Source: Victivallis sp. Marseille-Q1083 (GTDB lineage Bacteria > Verrucomicrobiota > Lentisphaeria > Victivallales > Victivallaceae). From it: a stretch of DNA of 64,000 nt. Of the stretch, positions 46,382 through 54,617 are shown one piece after another. The DNA lies in assembly GCF_903645315.1 (NCBI RefSeq), contig NZ_CAHJXL010000001.1:1788001-1852000 (forward strand). The letters are read 5' to 3'. The position numbers were made by a program, and so were the translations under genes. The notes below the pieces were generated by a model. The model made no database searches. It saw nothing but the letters and a program-made list of their open reading frames with translations, and was not told where the DNA came from. Position 1 is the stretch's first letter, and each line of letters opens with the position of its first letter.

Positions 46382-48451
46382 ATGAAGTTATCCCATAAAA
46401 TTTTTATCGCCGCTGGCATGATTTTCTGCCAGTCGGCGGCAGTGAAGGCCGCAGAAGCGCATCGGGTCAACGGCGAAATCGTCGACCTTTATCTTGGCAA
46501 TGACTGGAAAATGCTGGAAGCGGCGGAAGCACCGGAAAACTGGATGAAACCGGAATTCGACGACCGGAATTTTACTGCCGGCTCCCTGACGGACGGCGTT
46601 TACTATGCGGCCGGCAACCGGAATTGCGAGACTCCGACCTTTTACCGTCAGCAGGTGGAAATTCCGGCGGAATGGCAGAATCGCCAGTATACGCTGCAGT
46701 TACAGTTGCCGGAGGGGGCCCGGCTCTATATTGATGGTGTCGCGGTTGACTCGGCGGCCAATGCCGCCAGAGTGGAATTGAACGACTGGATCAGGCCGGG
46801 CGAGAACGGTCTGATTGCCGTGTGTTATCCAGCCGGCAATCGCCGGTTGTACAACTACCGGAATGTTATCCGCCTGACGGCTCCGGAAGTTACCGTCGGC
46901 CTGTCGACGCCGCTGCCTCGGAAAGGTCAACCGGTGACGGTTCGTCGCCTGAATGCTTCCCGGCCGGATTTGACGATTACCGCGCCGTCCGGACAGCGGC
47001 AGCAATTGACATTCAAGTCCGGCAATGCTATCGTATGGACGCCGCTGGAGTACGGGCTCTATACGCTGTCGGACGGCGAGAAGCAAACCGAAGTGTTCGT
47101 CACTGCCACGCCTTTGCAACTGCATCTCTGGGACGGAACGATTTATTCCCGTTACGCCACGACGGTAATGGGGGATCCGCAGGCGCCTGATAATCAAAGT
47201 TACCGGCAGCGGGGAGTCAAACTGGTGGCTTGGGCGGGCGGCGAATACCTGGGGCGGGAATCGCTGGGCGCCGAACGCCTGCTGGTTCCGGAGCAATGGG
47301 TGGAAAATTGGAAATCGACGCTGGATTATGACGGCATGGCATTGGACGAACTCTATCTGGGGGTCGAGGACAGCCATCATATCCTGCCGACTCTGGCGTT
47401 GCCTTTGTTCGAAGAACTGGTGCCGGAGGATTATGAGTTCGGCGTGTACTTTTGCGGTGTGGAGCCGGCGGCGGTGGCCGGCGGCTGGCTGATCCGTTCG
47501 ATGCTCGACGACCGGGTGGTGTTGTTGGAAGAGTGTTATTCGTTCGGCTATCCGGTCTGGTGGAAGCGGTGGAGCGACATCAGTATGCAGCGGTTCGAGC
47601 AATCCACGCTGCTGTCGCTGGCAACCGGCATTCTGCTGGACAAGCCGGAGCCGGTCGACAATGCGACCTATACGGTTGACAAACTGCGGGAAACGGTGGC
47701 GATGGCCCGCCGCATTGCGCCGCACATGGCGGGAATTTCTTTCTTCAACGCGTATAACCGGGGCGACCTGGATGCTTGGATCGATCAAGTTTTTGAAGAG
47801 TATTTCCTGGGCGCGGTGGTTTATTTCGAACCGCATGGCGGGCAACTGCGGGTCTGGAATATCGGCCAGAGCGATGCCGGAGACGTGACAATTCTGTTTC
47901 AGGATGAAAGTGGAACGGTCTTGAACCGCCAGGTGCTGAACCGTTTGACGCCTGACGAGTTCGTGACGTTGACGGTGCCTCCGCAGGCCGGGCAGGTCGG
48001 CATCGAACAGCCGGAAAAAATGACGTCGCTGTATGCCGGAAATGTATTCCGGCTGCCGGCCGATCTGGATCCGCTGCAGGTGGAATATTCTTCCATCGCC
48101 AACGGCTCAACGCTGGAACGGCTCGATGGCAATGTCCGGCTGGCGTTCCGGTTCAGCAAACCGCTTGATCCGGCCACGGTCAAGAGTGAAAACGTGTCAT
48201 TGAACGGCGCGGCCACCGGACCGGCGGCGGTGACGGTGGAATACGATCCGGCGACCTTGACGCTGGTGGTTGCCGGAAAATTACCGGAAGATTATTACTC
48301 GTTGTTCCTGCGGGGCGGCGAAACCGGATTGCGCGCTGAAGACGGCAGCCGGCTGGACGGCTCCGGAAACGGTTTTATCGAAATGGAACCGGAATGCTAT
48401 TTGGGCGTAGACGACTATCCGCTGCACTTTATTTTTCGGCATCGGATTTAA
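46382..48451 (+). CDS. Secreted multidomain glycosidase-like protein
   Basis: A 689-residue exported protein (signal peptide MKLSHKIFIAAGMIFCQSAAVKA). Residues about 30-165 are a GH2-like sugar-binding jelly roll (GNDWKMLEAAEAPENWMKPEFDDRNF, FYRQQVEIPAEWQ, RLYIDGVAVDSAAN). A central TIM-barrel-like region has DGMALDELYLG and RVVLLEECYSFG, candidate acid pairs, and AGISFFNAYNRGDLD. C-terminal Ig-like domains end it. The central part resembles that of the protein at 52016 (GYGMDEFGG, FLLLESYVLE, GVGFFN), so both belong to one unrecognised family. ATG 46382 starts the signal peptide; a weak GAAAG lies upstream. Substrate unknown. Confidence 0.6.
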   Translation: MKLSHKIFIAAGMIFCQSAAVKAAEAHRVNGEIVDLYLGNDWKMLEAAEAPENWMKPEFDDRNFTAGSLTDGVYYAAGNRNCETPTFYRQQVEIPAEWQNRQYTLQLQLPEGARLYIDGVAVDSAANAARVELNDWIRPGENGLIAVCYPAGNRRLYNYRNVIRLTAPEVTVGLSTPLPRKGQPVTVRRLNASRPDLTITAPSGQRQQLTFKSGNAIVWTPLEYGLYTLSDGEKQTEVFVTATPLQLHLWDGTIYSRYATTVMGDPQAPDNQSYRQRGVKLVAWAGGEYLGRESLGAERLLVPEQWVENWKSTLDYDGMALDELYLGVEDSHHILPTLALPLFEELVPEDYEFGVYFCGVEPAAVAGGWLIRSMLDDRVVLLEECYSFGYPVWWKRWSDISMQRFEQSTLLSLATGILLDKPEPVDNATYTVDKLRETVAMARRIAPHMAGISFFNAYNRGDLDAWIDQVFEEYFLGAVVYFEPHGGQLRVWNIGQSDAGDVTILFQDESGTVLNRQVLNRLTPDEFVTLTVPPQAGQVGIEQPEKMTSLYAGNVFRLPADLDPLQVEYSSIANGSTLERLDGNVRLAFRFSKPLDPATVKSENVSLNGAATGPAAVTVEYDPATLTLVVAGKLPEDYYSLFLRGGETGLRAEDGSRLDGSGNGFIEMEPECYLGVDDYPLHFIFRHRI

Positions 48452-48479
48452 TTTGACGACTTAGGAAGAGGATCATCCC

Positions 48480-50492
48480 ATGAATCGGTTACGGTTTCGC
48501 CAGGTACATCTGGATGCGCACACCTCGGAATTCATTCCCGGGGTCGGCAGCGGTTTCGACAAACGGCAATGGCAGGAAACGCTGCAGCGTGCGATGGTCG
48601 ATTCCATCACCTGCTTTTCCTGCTGCCACCACGGTTGGAGCTATCATCCCACCGCAGTTGGCTGCCGGCATCCGCAACTGACGACCAATCTGCTGCGCCT
48701 GCAGATGGATGCCTGCCATGAAATTGGCGTCAATGTGCCGATTTACCTGACGGCCGGACTGAACAATTATGCGGCGGCGCAACATCCGGAATGGCGGGAA
48801 ATTACCGCCGACGGGCAATATGCCGGTTGGGCTTCCGGGCCGCTGCAGCCCGGTTTCCACAAGATGTGTTTCAACACGCCGTATCTGGATTACCTGGTGC
48901 GCCTGATCGAAGAAGCCGTGACGATGTTTCCGGACGCCGACGGGGTTTTCCTTGATATCATTCATCAGGGGGAATGCTGCTGTCCGAAATGCATGGCCGA
49001 CATGCTTGCCGGCGGCTATGATCCGTCCGATCCGTCCGACCGGCGGTTGTTTGCCGCCGGCATCCTTGAACGCTACTTTGCCCGATCCACTGCCGCGGCC
49101 CGCAGCCGGAACAGCCAGATGCCGATTTTCCACAACAGCGGCCACGTCAGTCCGGCCTGGCTGCCGAAATTGCGCTATTTCAGTCATCTGGAACTGGAAA
49201 GCCTGCCGACCGGCGGCTGGGGGTATGACCATTTCCCGCAGACGGCGGCCTTTGCTGCGTTGACCGGAATGGATTACCTGGGCATGACCGGGAAATTTCA
49301 CTCCAGCTGGGGTGAATTCGGCGGCTTCAAGCATCCGAACGCCCTGCGCTACGAATGCGGCGCCATGCTGGCGGTCGGCGCCCGCTGCAGCATCGGCGAC
49401 CAACTGCATCCGACCGCCCGGCTCAATGAAAGCACCTACGAACTTATCGGCGCCGCGTACCGCGAGGTTGCGGCTAAAGAACCGTGGTGCGCCGATTCGC
49501 AGAAATGTTCGGAAGTCGGCGTATTGACGCTGGAGGGATTTTCCGATTCGATCCGGGCTTTAAACGCGCCCGGCGACATCGGAGCCGGCCGACTGCTGCT
49601 GGAAGCCCAACTGCAATTCGATATCCTGGCGCCTTCGATGAATTTCGACGGCTACCGGCTGTTGATTCTGCCGGATGAAATCCCGGTGGACGAAACATTG
49701 CGGGCCCGGTTGAACACCTATCTGGCCCGGGGCGGCAAGCTGCTGTTGTCCGGGGACAGCGTCCTGCGGGAGGACGGTAACGGCTTCTGGCTGGATATCG
49801 GCGCGAAAGACGGCGGGCCCGGTGAATTCAATCCGACCTATCTGTGGCCGGAGCAAGCGCTGCAGCCGGATTTCTGCCACGAACCTTTCGTCGTCTACGG
49901 CGCCGCCCGCCAATTGCACTTGACCGACGGCGAAGAGCTGAGCCGGATCGTCGAACCGTATTTCAACCGTGATTACCGTCATTTCAGTTCGCATCAGCAT
50001 ACGCCGAACCGTCTGGAAGCTTCCGGCCTGAGCGGCGCGGTACGCAAGGGGAATGTGGTTTATCTGGCCCATAAGCTGTTCGGAATTTACCGGCAGGTCG
50101 GCGCGGTAACGATCCGGCAGCACCTGACCAAAGTGGTGCGCCAACTGCTCGGCGAAGCGCTGCTGGAAACCTCGCTGCCGTCCTTGGGGCGGGCGACGTT
50201 GCGGCGGCAGCCGGCGGAGAACCGCCTGATCGTCCATCTGCTTTACGCCGATCGGGCAATCCGGGGCGGCAGTGCTCCGGACAATCCCTGCTTCGCCGAT
50301 CCGGTGGAGGTGATCGAAGAACTGCTGCCGGTGTTCGGCATCGATTGTTCGGTCGCGGTTGGCGGACCGGTCCGGGCGGTCCGGCTGGTGCCGGAAAAAC
50401 GGGAGCTGCCGTTTGAATGCTCGGCGGGCCGTTGCCGGTTCACGGTCCCGAAAATACTGGGGCATCAGATGATAGCCATTGAACTAGGTTGA
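48480..50492 (+). CDS. GHL6-like putative glycosyl hydrolase with GH42-type C-terminal domain
   Basis: A 670-residue protein without signal peptide. The N-terminal barrel resembles the hypothetical glycosyl hydrolase 6 group: QVHLDAHTSEFIPGVGSGFD, SITCFSCCHHGWSYHPT, DGVFLDIIHQGECCCPKC with the cysteine cluster common to that group. The C-terminal half has a GH42-trimerisation-like Rossmann domain (YRLLILPDEIPVDETLRARLNTYLARGGKLLLSG) and a beta domain. No activity has been assigned to this group as far as is known to the annotator. AGGAAGAGG lies before ATG 48480; it follows the secreted protein by 28 nt and probably acts in the cytoplasm on its products. Confidence 0.65.
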   Translation: MNRLRFRQVHLDAHTSEFIPGVGSGFDKRQWQETLQRAMVDSITCFSCCHHGWSYHPTAVGCRHPQLTTNLLRLQMDACHEIGVNVPIYLTAGLNNYAAAQHPEWREITADGQYAGWASGPLQPGFHKMCFNTPYLDYLVRLIEEAVTMFPDADGVFLDIIHQGECCCPKCMADMLAGGYDPSDPSDRRLFAAGILERYFARSTAAARSRNSQMPIFHNSGHVSPAWLPKLRYFSHLELESLPTGGWGYDHFPQTAAFAALTGMDYLGMTGKFHSSWGEFGGFKHPNALRYECGAMLAVGARCSIGDQLHPTARLNESTYELIGAAYREVAAKEPWCADSQKCSEVGVLTLEGFSDSIRALNAPGDIGAGRLLLEAQLQFDILAPSMNFDGYRLLILPDEIPVDETLRARLNTYLARGGKLLLSGDSVLREDGNGFWLDIGAKDGGPGEFNPTYLWPEQALQPDFCHEPFVVYGAARQLHLTDGEELSRIVEPYFNRDYRHFSSHQHTPNRLEASGLSGAVRKGNVVYLAHKLFGIYRQVGAVTIRQHLTKVVRQLLGEALLETSLPSLGRATLRRQPAENRLIVHLLYADRAIRGGSAPDNPCFADPVEVIEELLPVFGIDCSVAVGGPVRAVRLVPEKRELPFECSAGRCRFTVPKILGHQMIAIELG

Positions 50493-50546
50493 AACGCGGC
50501 CGAAAAAATGTGGCAAAAACAAGGGCGATGTCATTTTCAATTTGCA

Positions 50547-50562
50547 ACTTTAGTGTTAAAGT
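50547..50562. promoter_or_regulatory. Putative operator upstream of LacI gene
   Basis: ACTTTA-GTGT-TAAAGT is an inverted repeat overlapping a TTGCAA promoter-like block, 45 nt before the start of a LacI-family gene. Similar TAAAGT/ACTTTA pairs lie near 45430-45455 upstream of the same unit. Confidence 0.45.
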
Positions 50563-50607
50563 AGAACAGGGTTTAAGAGAACTTTATTTTGAAGAAAGAA
50601 ACATAAA

Positions 50608-51639
50608 ATGCCGAAAAAGCGAGCCACATTGTCCGACATTGCCAAAATAGCGGGAGTGACGCCGACCGCTGTTTCGATGGTATTCCGTAATAAGCCGGGC
50701 GTTTCCAAACAGATGCGCCAGCGTATCCTGACGCTGGGCCGGGAATTGCAGTATGTGCCGCTCCAGCAGAACACTCCGGCATTTGAAGAAGAACGTTCGG
50801 AATTTTATCAGCTCGGTTTCGTATCCACCTCGCAGGATGAACCGAAATTGAGCGGCCGGGGCAGCAGTTATCTGAACACCATTCTGAACGGCTGTCTGTC
50901 CAAGGCCGAAGAACTGCACTGCAGTGTAACCCTGATTACCGCCAGCTCCGCGCAGATTCAGGCGGGAGTCCTGCCGGTGGCGCTGCGCAGCCGGCAGTTG
51001 GACGGTTTGATCGTCCGCAGCTTTTTGGAGCCGGAAGTCATGGAAATGCTGAAAGCGCAGCAGTTGCCGGTCGTCCTGCTTGACTGCTGCCGGCCGTATC
51101 CAATGTTCTCTCAGATCAACATCAACAATTTTCACGGTATGATGCTGCTGGTCAATCATCTGAAAGAACGCGGCGCGCAACGGCTGGCCGTAATCACCGG
51201 CGACATGGAACACCTGAATTCCCAGGAGCGGCTGGCCGGACTGCAGTTCCATGCCTGGTCGGCCGGGCTGGAGTTGCCGCCGGAAAATATTATCATCGAA
51301 CACGGTTACGGCGAAACCTCCGGCCAGCGCGGCGTTCAGCAATTGCTCGACAACGGCTGCCGGTTCGATACCCTGCTCGGCCAGAACGACTTGATTGCCA
51401 TCGGCGCGCTGGAAACATTGCGCCGCAACGGCCTGAAGATTCCGCAGGATATCCGGCTGGCCGGTTTCGACAATATGGAATTTTCGGAGCTGCTGCCGCG
51501 TTTGACCGGCGTCGACAGTCAAGCCGCCGAAATGGGGGCGACCGCCGTCTACCAGTTGTATAATATGCTGCGCAACCGCAATTCGATGCCGTTTCAGATC
51601 CGGGTCATGCCGAGCCTGGTGGTCGGGCAGACCACCTGA
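50608..51639 (+). CDS. LacI-family transcriptional regulator
   Basis: A 343-residue regulator. Helix-turn-helix LSDIAKIAGVTPTAVSMVFRNKPGVSKQMRQRI at the N-terminus; the rest is a LacI-type sensor (HLKERGAQRLAVITGDMEHLNSQERLAGLQ, FDTLLGQNDLIAIGALETLRRNGLKIPQDIRLAGFDNMEF). GAAGAAAGAAAC precedes ATG 50608, so the ribosome site is weak. It sits inside the hydrolase unit 45579-53425 and is the likely controller of it; a palindrome lies just upstream. The ligand is unknown. Confidence 0.92.
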   Translation: MPKKRATLSDIAKIAGVTPTAVSMVFRNKPGVSKQMRQRILTLGRELQYVPLQQNTPAFEEERSEFYQLGFVSTSQDEPKLSGRGSSYLNTILNGCLSKAEELHCSVTLITASSAQIQAGVLPVALRSRQLDGLIVRSFLEPEVMEMLKAQQLPVVLLDCCRPYPMFSQININNFHGMMLLVNHLKERGAQRLAVITGDMEHLNSQERLAGLQFHAWSAGLELPPENIIIEHGYGETSGQRGVQQLLDNGCRFDTLLGQNDLIAIGALETLRRNGLKIPQDIRLAGFDNMEFSELLPRLTGVDSQAAEMGATAVYQLYNMLRNRNSMPFQIRVMPSLVVGQTT

Positions 51640-51806
51640 TGGCGTTGGCTTAAATCTTTTTCCGGCCGAATTTTTCCGGCACTTTTCTGAATTTCCCCGA
51701 CCGGTGGAAATTCGGCGCTCGATTGCCGTCTTGAAATCCGATTGTTTCATATTGAAATATATTATTCCCATTGATGAATGAACCCAAACAACAAGGATGC
51801 AGAATC

Positions 51807-52019
51807 ATGGCGATTACAAAGAATCCGTCACACCGCTTCTCTCCCCGACTGGTGGTCAAACGGCGGACCGACCGGTTGATGGAACTGGCGGAGTGTATGG
51901 ATACCCATCGACACGCTCAGCGCGTTTGGTCCAATCCAGGCAGGTGGCAACTGGCTGGAATTTCAGGCCTGGCGGCGGCGGCATGGTCGGCATTTTTTAC
52001 AGAAAAGGAGACAGAATGA
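51807..52019 (+). CDS. Small hypothetical protein, translationally coupled
   Basis: A possible 70-residue basic protein (MAITKNPSHRFSPRLVVKRR at the start, LAGISGLAAAAWSAFF near the end). AAGGATG lies 7 nt before ATG 51807, and its stop overlaps the start of the secreted protein gene (ATGATG at 52016), which favours a real coupled gene. No family is recognised. It could instead be a leader peptide or chance ORF. Confidence 0.35.
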   Translation: MAITKNPSHRFSPRLVVKRRTDRLMELAECMDTHRHAQRVWSNPGRWQLAGISGLAAAAWSAFFTEKETE

Positions 52020-53425
52020 TGAATTTATTGCAAGTTGCTCTGGGGGCCGTGCTGCTGGGCGGCCTGTCGGTCAAGGCCGATGAATTTTACCGCGACACCG
52101 TATTTCCGAAAGTGGATCAGCCGTTCAAACTGGTTTACCAGGCTGACGAGCCGACCGGGACGGTCGTGCTGAAGGTGGTGGATTTGAAGGGACAGCCGGT
52201 GGCGGAGCAGACGGTCGAACTGACCGATGGCCGCGGCGAATGGGAATTGCAGTTCGATCGTACCGCCCAGTATCGGGCAACGGCCGAACATGACGGCCGG
52301 AAGCATGAAATTATGTTGCCGGTGGTAACGCCGAAACGGGAGTTGAATTTCGTCTATTTCGGTTTTGGCGAAAGCGACAATCCGCTGGATTGGCAGGAGT
52401 TTGCCACCTTGTATACCGTTGTGCCCCGGGCGGTGCAGGAACCGCTCCGGGCGCGCGGAATCAAAGCGTTGAAATGGAGTTACGGCGGCAATTACATCAG
52501 CCTCGAAGCAGAAAAGAAATTGGGGGAAGCCGGCGTGTCGGTCTCGCCGGAAGTGGCGCGCGAATTGGGCAAGAAAATAATGCTGCAGAATTTCGATGCC
52601 GCTCGGGCCGAAGGCTGGGATGGTTACGGCATGGATGAATTCGGCGGCTACATCGGTTCGAAATCTGAGGCGCAGAACATCGGTTTTCTCCACGGCATCG
52701 CCGATGCGAATTTGCCGAAGGAGTTTATTTTGGCCGCCTGGCAGGCCGGCTGTCCCAGCGCCGAACTGCTGGGAACTTACAAGGATAAGGTCGATTTCCT
52801 GCTGCTGGAATCTTATGTCCTGGAAATTGTGCCGGAACAACTGGGACTGGAACGGATGGATCACGACCTGGCCGGCCGGCTGGCCGATGCCCGGATGCTG
52901 GACCTGTTCACGGCACCGTATGACAGCCGCTGTCGCGTGTTGCCAACCATCGAATTGACGGACAGTCTGCCGGTGCGGGAATATGAAAACTACCTGCGGC
53001 TGCAGCGCCGGGAATTTCCGGAAGTACGCGGCGTCGGCTTTTTCAACATCCTCAAGGAGAAGAAAGATCATTACAAGCTGGTCGACCGGATGTGCTACGA
53101 TTATTTTGTGCGGCCGGTGTTGACATTCCAGCCGGATGCGCTGGTGTTCGACCGGTATGGTTCGGGCAAAGTGGTGGCTGCCGTCAGCAATATCGGTGCG
53201 ATCGACAGCGGCGAAGTTTCCCTGCGGCTGCTGGCCGACGGCCAGGAAGTCGCCAGAGCCGCCGTACCGCAGGTGCCGGCCGGTTACAGCCGCCTGGACA
53301 ACCGTAGCGCGGTAGAGTTCGACTGGAGTCCGGAACCGGGCCTGCACCAGGTGCGGGCGGAATTGGTTTCGGCTCCCGACTGCACGGTAATCGATCCGGC
53401 CGTCGAACTGGAAATCTGGAATTGA
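52016..53425 (+). CDS. Secreted glycosidase-like protein
   Basis: A 469-residue exported protein (signal peptide MMNLLQVALGAVLLGGLSVKA). Residues about 25-105 form an Ig-like domain; a TIM-barrel-like region follows with ELNFVYFGFGESDN, GWDGYGMDEFGGYIG, KVDFLLLESYVLEIV and EVRGVGFFNILKEKKDHY; about 385-469 is a C-terminal beta domain. The barrel motifs match those of the larger protein at 46382, so they are paralogues within one unit. AAAAGGAGA precedes ATG 52016 by 5 nt; ATG 52019 is an equal alternative. Family and substrate not recognised. Confidence 0.6.
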   Translation: MMNLLQVALGAVLLGGLSVKADEFYRDTVFPKVDQPFKLVYQADEPTGTVVLKVVDLKGQPVAEQTVELTDGRGEWELQFDRTAQYRATAEHDGRKHEIMLPVVTPKRELNFVYFGFGESDNPLDWQEFATLYTVVPRAVQEPLRARGIKALKWSYGGNYISLEAEKKLGEAGVSVSPEVARELGKKIMLQNFDAARAEGWDGYGMDEFGGYIGSKSEAQNIGFLHGIADANLPKEFILAAWQAGCPSAELLGTYKDKVDFLLLESYVLEIVPEQLGLERMDHDLAGRLADARMLDLFTAPYDSRCRVLPTIELTDSLPVREYENYLRLQRREFPEVRGVGFFNILKEKKDHYKLVDRMCYDYFVRPVLTFQPDALVFDRYGSGKVVAAVSNIGAIDSGEVSLRLLADGQEVARAAVPQVPAGYSRLDNRSAVEFDWSPEPGLHQVRAELVSAPDCTVIDPAVELEIWN

Positions 53426-53620
53426 AAAAAACAAACAGGAACGGTCGCCAAAATGATGGAACGAGCTGCATGGATGAGCGGGAAGTACGGTTTAATGGTA
53501 CATTCTCTGCTTACCGGAAGTGTTGTGGAATCCGACCGGAAAGCCGCCGATATCAATCCGGCGGCGGAAGCGGCCACCTGGAATCTGGGGATTTTTTCCA
53601 AAATCGGCGCCTTGGGATTG

Positions 53621-54538
53621 CTACAGCAAATTGAGCATCAATGGGATGGAAAAGAGCGACAATACGGTGGTGACGACGATCGCCTGACCGGCGAAATCGG
53701 TACAGCCGCCGTAACGCTGGGTGATCAGGACCGAGCTGGAAGAAACCGGCATCAGCGCGACGACGAAGGTTACTTCGTAGACCTCCCGCGGCAGCGGCAG
53801 CAGTTTCAGCGCCAGGACGATCAGCAGCGGCAGCAGCACCAGCCGGACGGCCGACAGATAGAAAACGTCGAATTTGTAATGGAAAATTTTGCCGGCGCTG
53901 TTGTAGATGGCCGCACCGATCAGCAGCAGCATGACCGGCACCGAGGCGTCGCCGATGCTGCGGGCGGTGTTGGCCAGCACCGTCGGAATCGGGAGACCGA
54001 GAAAGGAGACGAACAGCGCGGCGGCCACCGCCAGCAGATTGATCGAAAAAATATTCTTGATCGATTGACTCAGGCCGCTGCCGCCGAGGGTCAGAACCCC
54101 GATCGTCCAGAAGCCGATCGTCGAACCGACGTTCATCAGCAGCAACAGTGATACGTAATGTTCGCCCCAGATTTTGTCGAGCACGATCAGCGGCAGAAAG
54201 ACGTAGTTGTTGACCGCGCAGAAATGGTGAAACGTCGCCAGCCGCGCCGGCGTCCGGCCGCGCATGCCCCGGCGCAGCCCGAATCCGGCCAGCGCGCCGA
54301 ACGCCATCAGTGCGAAGCCGAGCACCGGCATCAGCCACAGATCGTTGAGCCGGGAAGGATCGAAATTGCGGGTGATCGATGAAAATACCATCAGCGGAAA
54401 CATCAGATCAAGGGTGAGACGGCCCAGTCGCGGCAGATCGCCCGGCTGCAGAAATTGGTAGCGCATCGCCAGCGCGCCGAGTCCGAAGGCCAGAAACGTT
54501 TCGACGATCGCCAGGAAAACATTCAACATCAAATCCAT
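53621..54538 (-). CDS. AEC-family (auxin efflux carrier-like) permease
   Basis: A 305-residue inner-membrane protein with about ten hydrophobic helices in two five-helix halves. Typical stretches are LTLDLMFPLMVFSSITRNFD in the first half, and DASVPVMLLLIGAAIYNSAGKIF and VVALMPVSSSSVLITQRYGG with a helix break in the second. Bacterial AEC members carry organic acids or amino acids; the substrate here cannot be told. It is convergent with the hydrolase gene across about 195 bp with no clear feature, and lies 79 nt downstream of uvrA. Confidence 0.88.
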   Translation of the reverse strand: MDLMLNVFLAIVETFLAFGLGALAMRYQFLQPGDLPRLGRLTLDLMFPLMVFSSITRNFDPSRLNDLWLMPVLGFALMAFGALAGFGLRRGMRGRTPARLATFHHFCAVNNYVFLPLIVLDKIWGEHYVSLLLLMNVGSTIGFWTIGVLTLGGSGLSQSIKNIFSINLLAVAAALFVSFLGLPIPTVLANTARSIGDASVPVMLLLIGAAIYNSAGKIFHYKFDVFYLSAVRLVLLPLLIVLALKLLPLPREVYEVTFVVALMPVSSSSVLITQRYGGCTDFAGQAIVVTTVLSLFSIPLMLNLL

Positions 54539-54617
54539 GAAAACGATAACTCCAGCGAACCAAAAGCCCGCCCGGAGGTTTGACTTTCCGGGCGCCTGAC
54601 TGTTCCGACCGGCCGCT

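Noticed and set aside
53426-53620. Open frame beginning in the gap after the last hydrolase and running into the AEC gene
   Set aside because: The continuing frame is antisense to the AEC permease; the part in the gap has no ribosome site or motif.
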